A DNA stretch of 42,708 nucleotides, taken from NCBI GenBank assembly GCA_963610315.1, contig CAVDMV010000015.1, positions 1 through 42,708 on the forward strand. The letters run 5' to 3'. The stretch is from UBA3210 sp963610315. Its GTDB lineage: Bacteria; Bacillota_I; Bacilli_A; RFN20; CAG-449. The first letter of the stretch is position 1, and each line of letters starts with the position of its first letter. Positions 42,349 to 42,708 of this stretch are shown one piece after another. A program made the position numbers and the translations under genes. Below the pieces are notes generated by a model. The model did no database searches, was not told where the DNA came from, and was given only the letters and a program-made list of their open reading frames with translations.

Positions 42349-42424
42349 GCGCCCGTAGCTCAGTGGATAGAGCAGAACTCTCCGAAGGTTAAGGTCGTAC
42401 GTTTAAGTCGTATCGGGCGCCCCA
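42349..42424 (+). tRNA. tRNA-Arg (anticodon CCG), with unusual bases
   Basis: 76 nt with encoded CCA. Acceptor GCGCCCG pairs with CGGGCGC, D-stem GCTC/GAGC, loop CTCCGAA giving CCG. A20 in the D-loop and C35 are Arg identity elements. Two features are odd: the anticodon stem GAACT/GGTTA has a G-A mismatch at 27-43, and the T-loop reads TTTAAGT, so the nearly universal C56 is T. I found no CGG codon in the intact genes. Confidence 0.88.
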
Positions 42425-42442
42425 ATATGATTTAATGAACAT

Positions 42443-42526
42443 GCGGGTATGGCGAAACTGGCAGACGCGCTAGACTTAGGATCTAGTGGATACTCCGTGC
42501 AGGTTCAAGTCCTGTTACCCGCACCA
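42443..42526 (+). tRNA. tRNA-Leu (anticodon TAG)
   Basis: 84 nt with encoded CCA and a long variable arm. Acceptor GCGGGTA pairs with TACCCGC, anticodon stem CTAGA/TCTAG, loop CTTAGGA giving TAG, T-loop TTCAAGT. Confidence 0.94.
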
Positions 42527-42536
42527 ACGAGAATAT

Positions 42537-42560
42537 AGCAACACATTGTGTTGCTTTTTA
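42537..42560 (+). terminator. terminator after tRNA-Leu(TAG)
   Basis: AGCAACA and TGTTGCT flank a short loop and are followed by five Ts. Confidence 0.85.
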
Positions 42561-42656
42561 TATAACTATTCTTCTAACTAAAATTAAATCTTAATTAAAT
42601 AAAATTCTACTAGTGAGAGTTAATATTAAACTCTTAGTTCAACATTTTATAACATT

Positions 42657-42708
42657 GCCTGAATGTCGGAACTGGTAGACGAATACGACTCAAAAAACTC
42701 TCATATTT
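42657..42708 (+). tRNA. tRNA-Leu (CAA)-like gene, cut by the window end
   Basis: The 5' part GCCTGAATGTCGGAACTGGTAGACGA has the acceptor strand, D-stem (TCG/CGA) and D-loop of a Leu tRNA, and CTCAAAA provides a loop with CAA at 42691-42693. The expected anticodon stem does not form: TACGA would need TCGTA, but AACTC follows the loop. The 3' half lies outside the window, so it may be a degenerate copy or a real but odd tRNA. Confidence 0.5.

Noticed and set aside
1..42708. CRISPR array or insertion sequence
   Set aside because: I saw no regularly spaced repeats, no transposase motif and no terminal inverted repeats with target duplications.

Overview
The window is AT-rich DNA (by eye roughly 30% GC) from a low-GC Firmicute. 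It is most likely an uncultured gut or rumen Bacilli lineage close to the Mollicutes/Erysipelotrichia. The support is: tRNA genes with encoded CCA ends; gatCAB directly behind pcrA; rpsP-khpA-rimM-trmD; many small lipoproteins; and a GatA motif reading SDTGDSVRKPAS, which I recall (unchecked) as the Mollicute form. About 40 intact genes all end in TAA or TAG. None ends in TGA, and none needs TGA as a sense codon.

Layout. Bases 1-10,300 are housekeeping: a partial lipoprotein, pcrA, gatC-gatA-gatB and a DJ-1/PfpI protein on the plus strand; trmD, rimM, khpA and rpsP on the minus strand; rplS divergent from rpsP behind a structured leader; a small unknown gene; tRNA-Ile(GAT) and tRNA-Val(CAC). 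Bases 10,400-22,380 are mixed: a lipoprotein broken at a C7 tract, a possible YhhN-like membrane protein, a MATE transporter, two lipoproteins in tandem, a small two-helix membrane protein, an acetyltransferase broken by one TAA, tRNA-Leu(GAG), pepF with a LemA-like gene, then an S1-domain gene with pgi.

Bases 22,490-41,812 form a pectin-utilisation region. A 13.5-kb operon starts at a consensus promoter at 22508-22536. It encodes an ECF-S-like membrane protein, two CUT1/LplB-YtcP-type permeases, an unusually long solute-binding lipoprotein, an MsmX/UgpC-type ATPase, four unrecognised small four-helix membrane proteins, a GH28 polygalacturonase, a short PucR-type HTH protein, a GntR/FCD regulator, uronate isomerase and an SGNH esterase. 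A second operon at 38,470-41,770 (KDPG aldolase, KDG kinase, KduI, KduD) runs divergent from a pectinesterase. All three pectin hydrolases lack signal peptides. This suggests that esterified oligogalacturonides are imported and then de-esterified and cleaved in the cytoplasm. Galacturonate would enter through UxaC and unsaturated uronates through KduI/KduD, meeting at KDG, which KdgK and Eda turn into pyruvate and glyceraldehyde-3-phosphate. uxaA and uxaB are not in the window. A TTGTATACA palindrome sits at both operon promoters and is a good candidate operator for the GntR regulator.

Between the two pectin operons lie remnants of an unrelated two-gene module: an AAA ATPase without its N-terminal half and a frameshifted partner. 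The right end holds an Rrf2-type regulator without cysteines and tRNAs Arg(CCG), Leu(TAG) and a cut-off Leu(CAA)-like gene. The Arg and the last Leu genes have odd structures.
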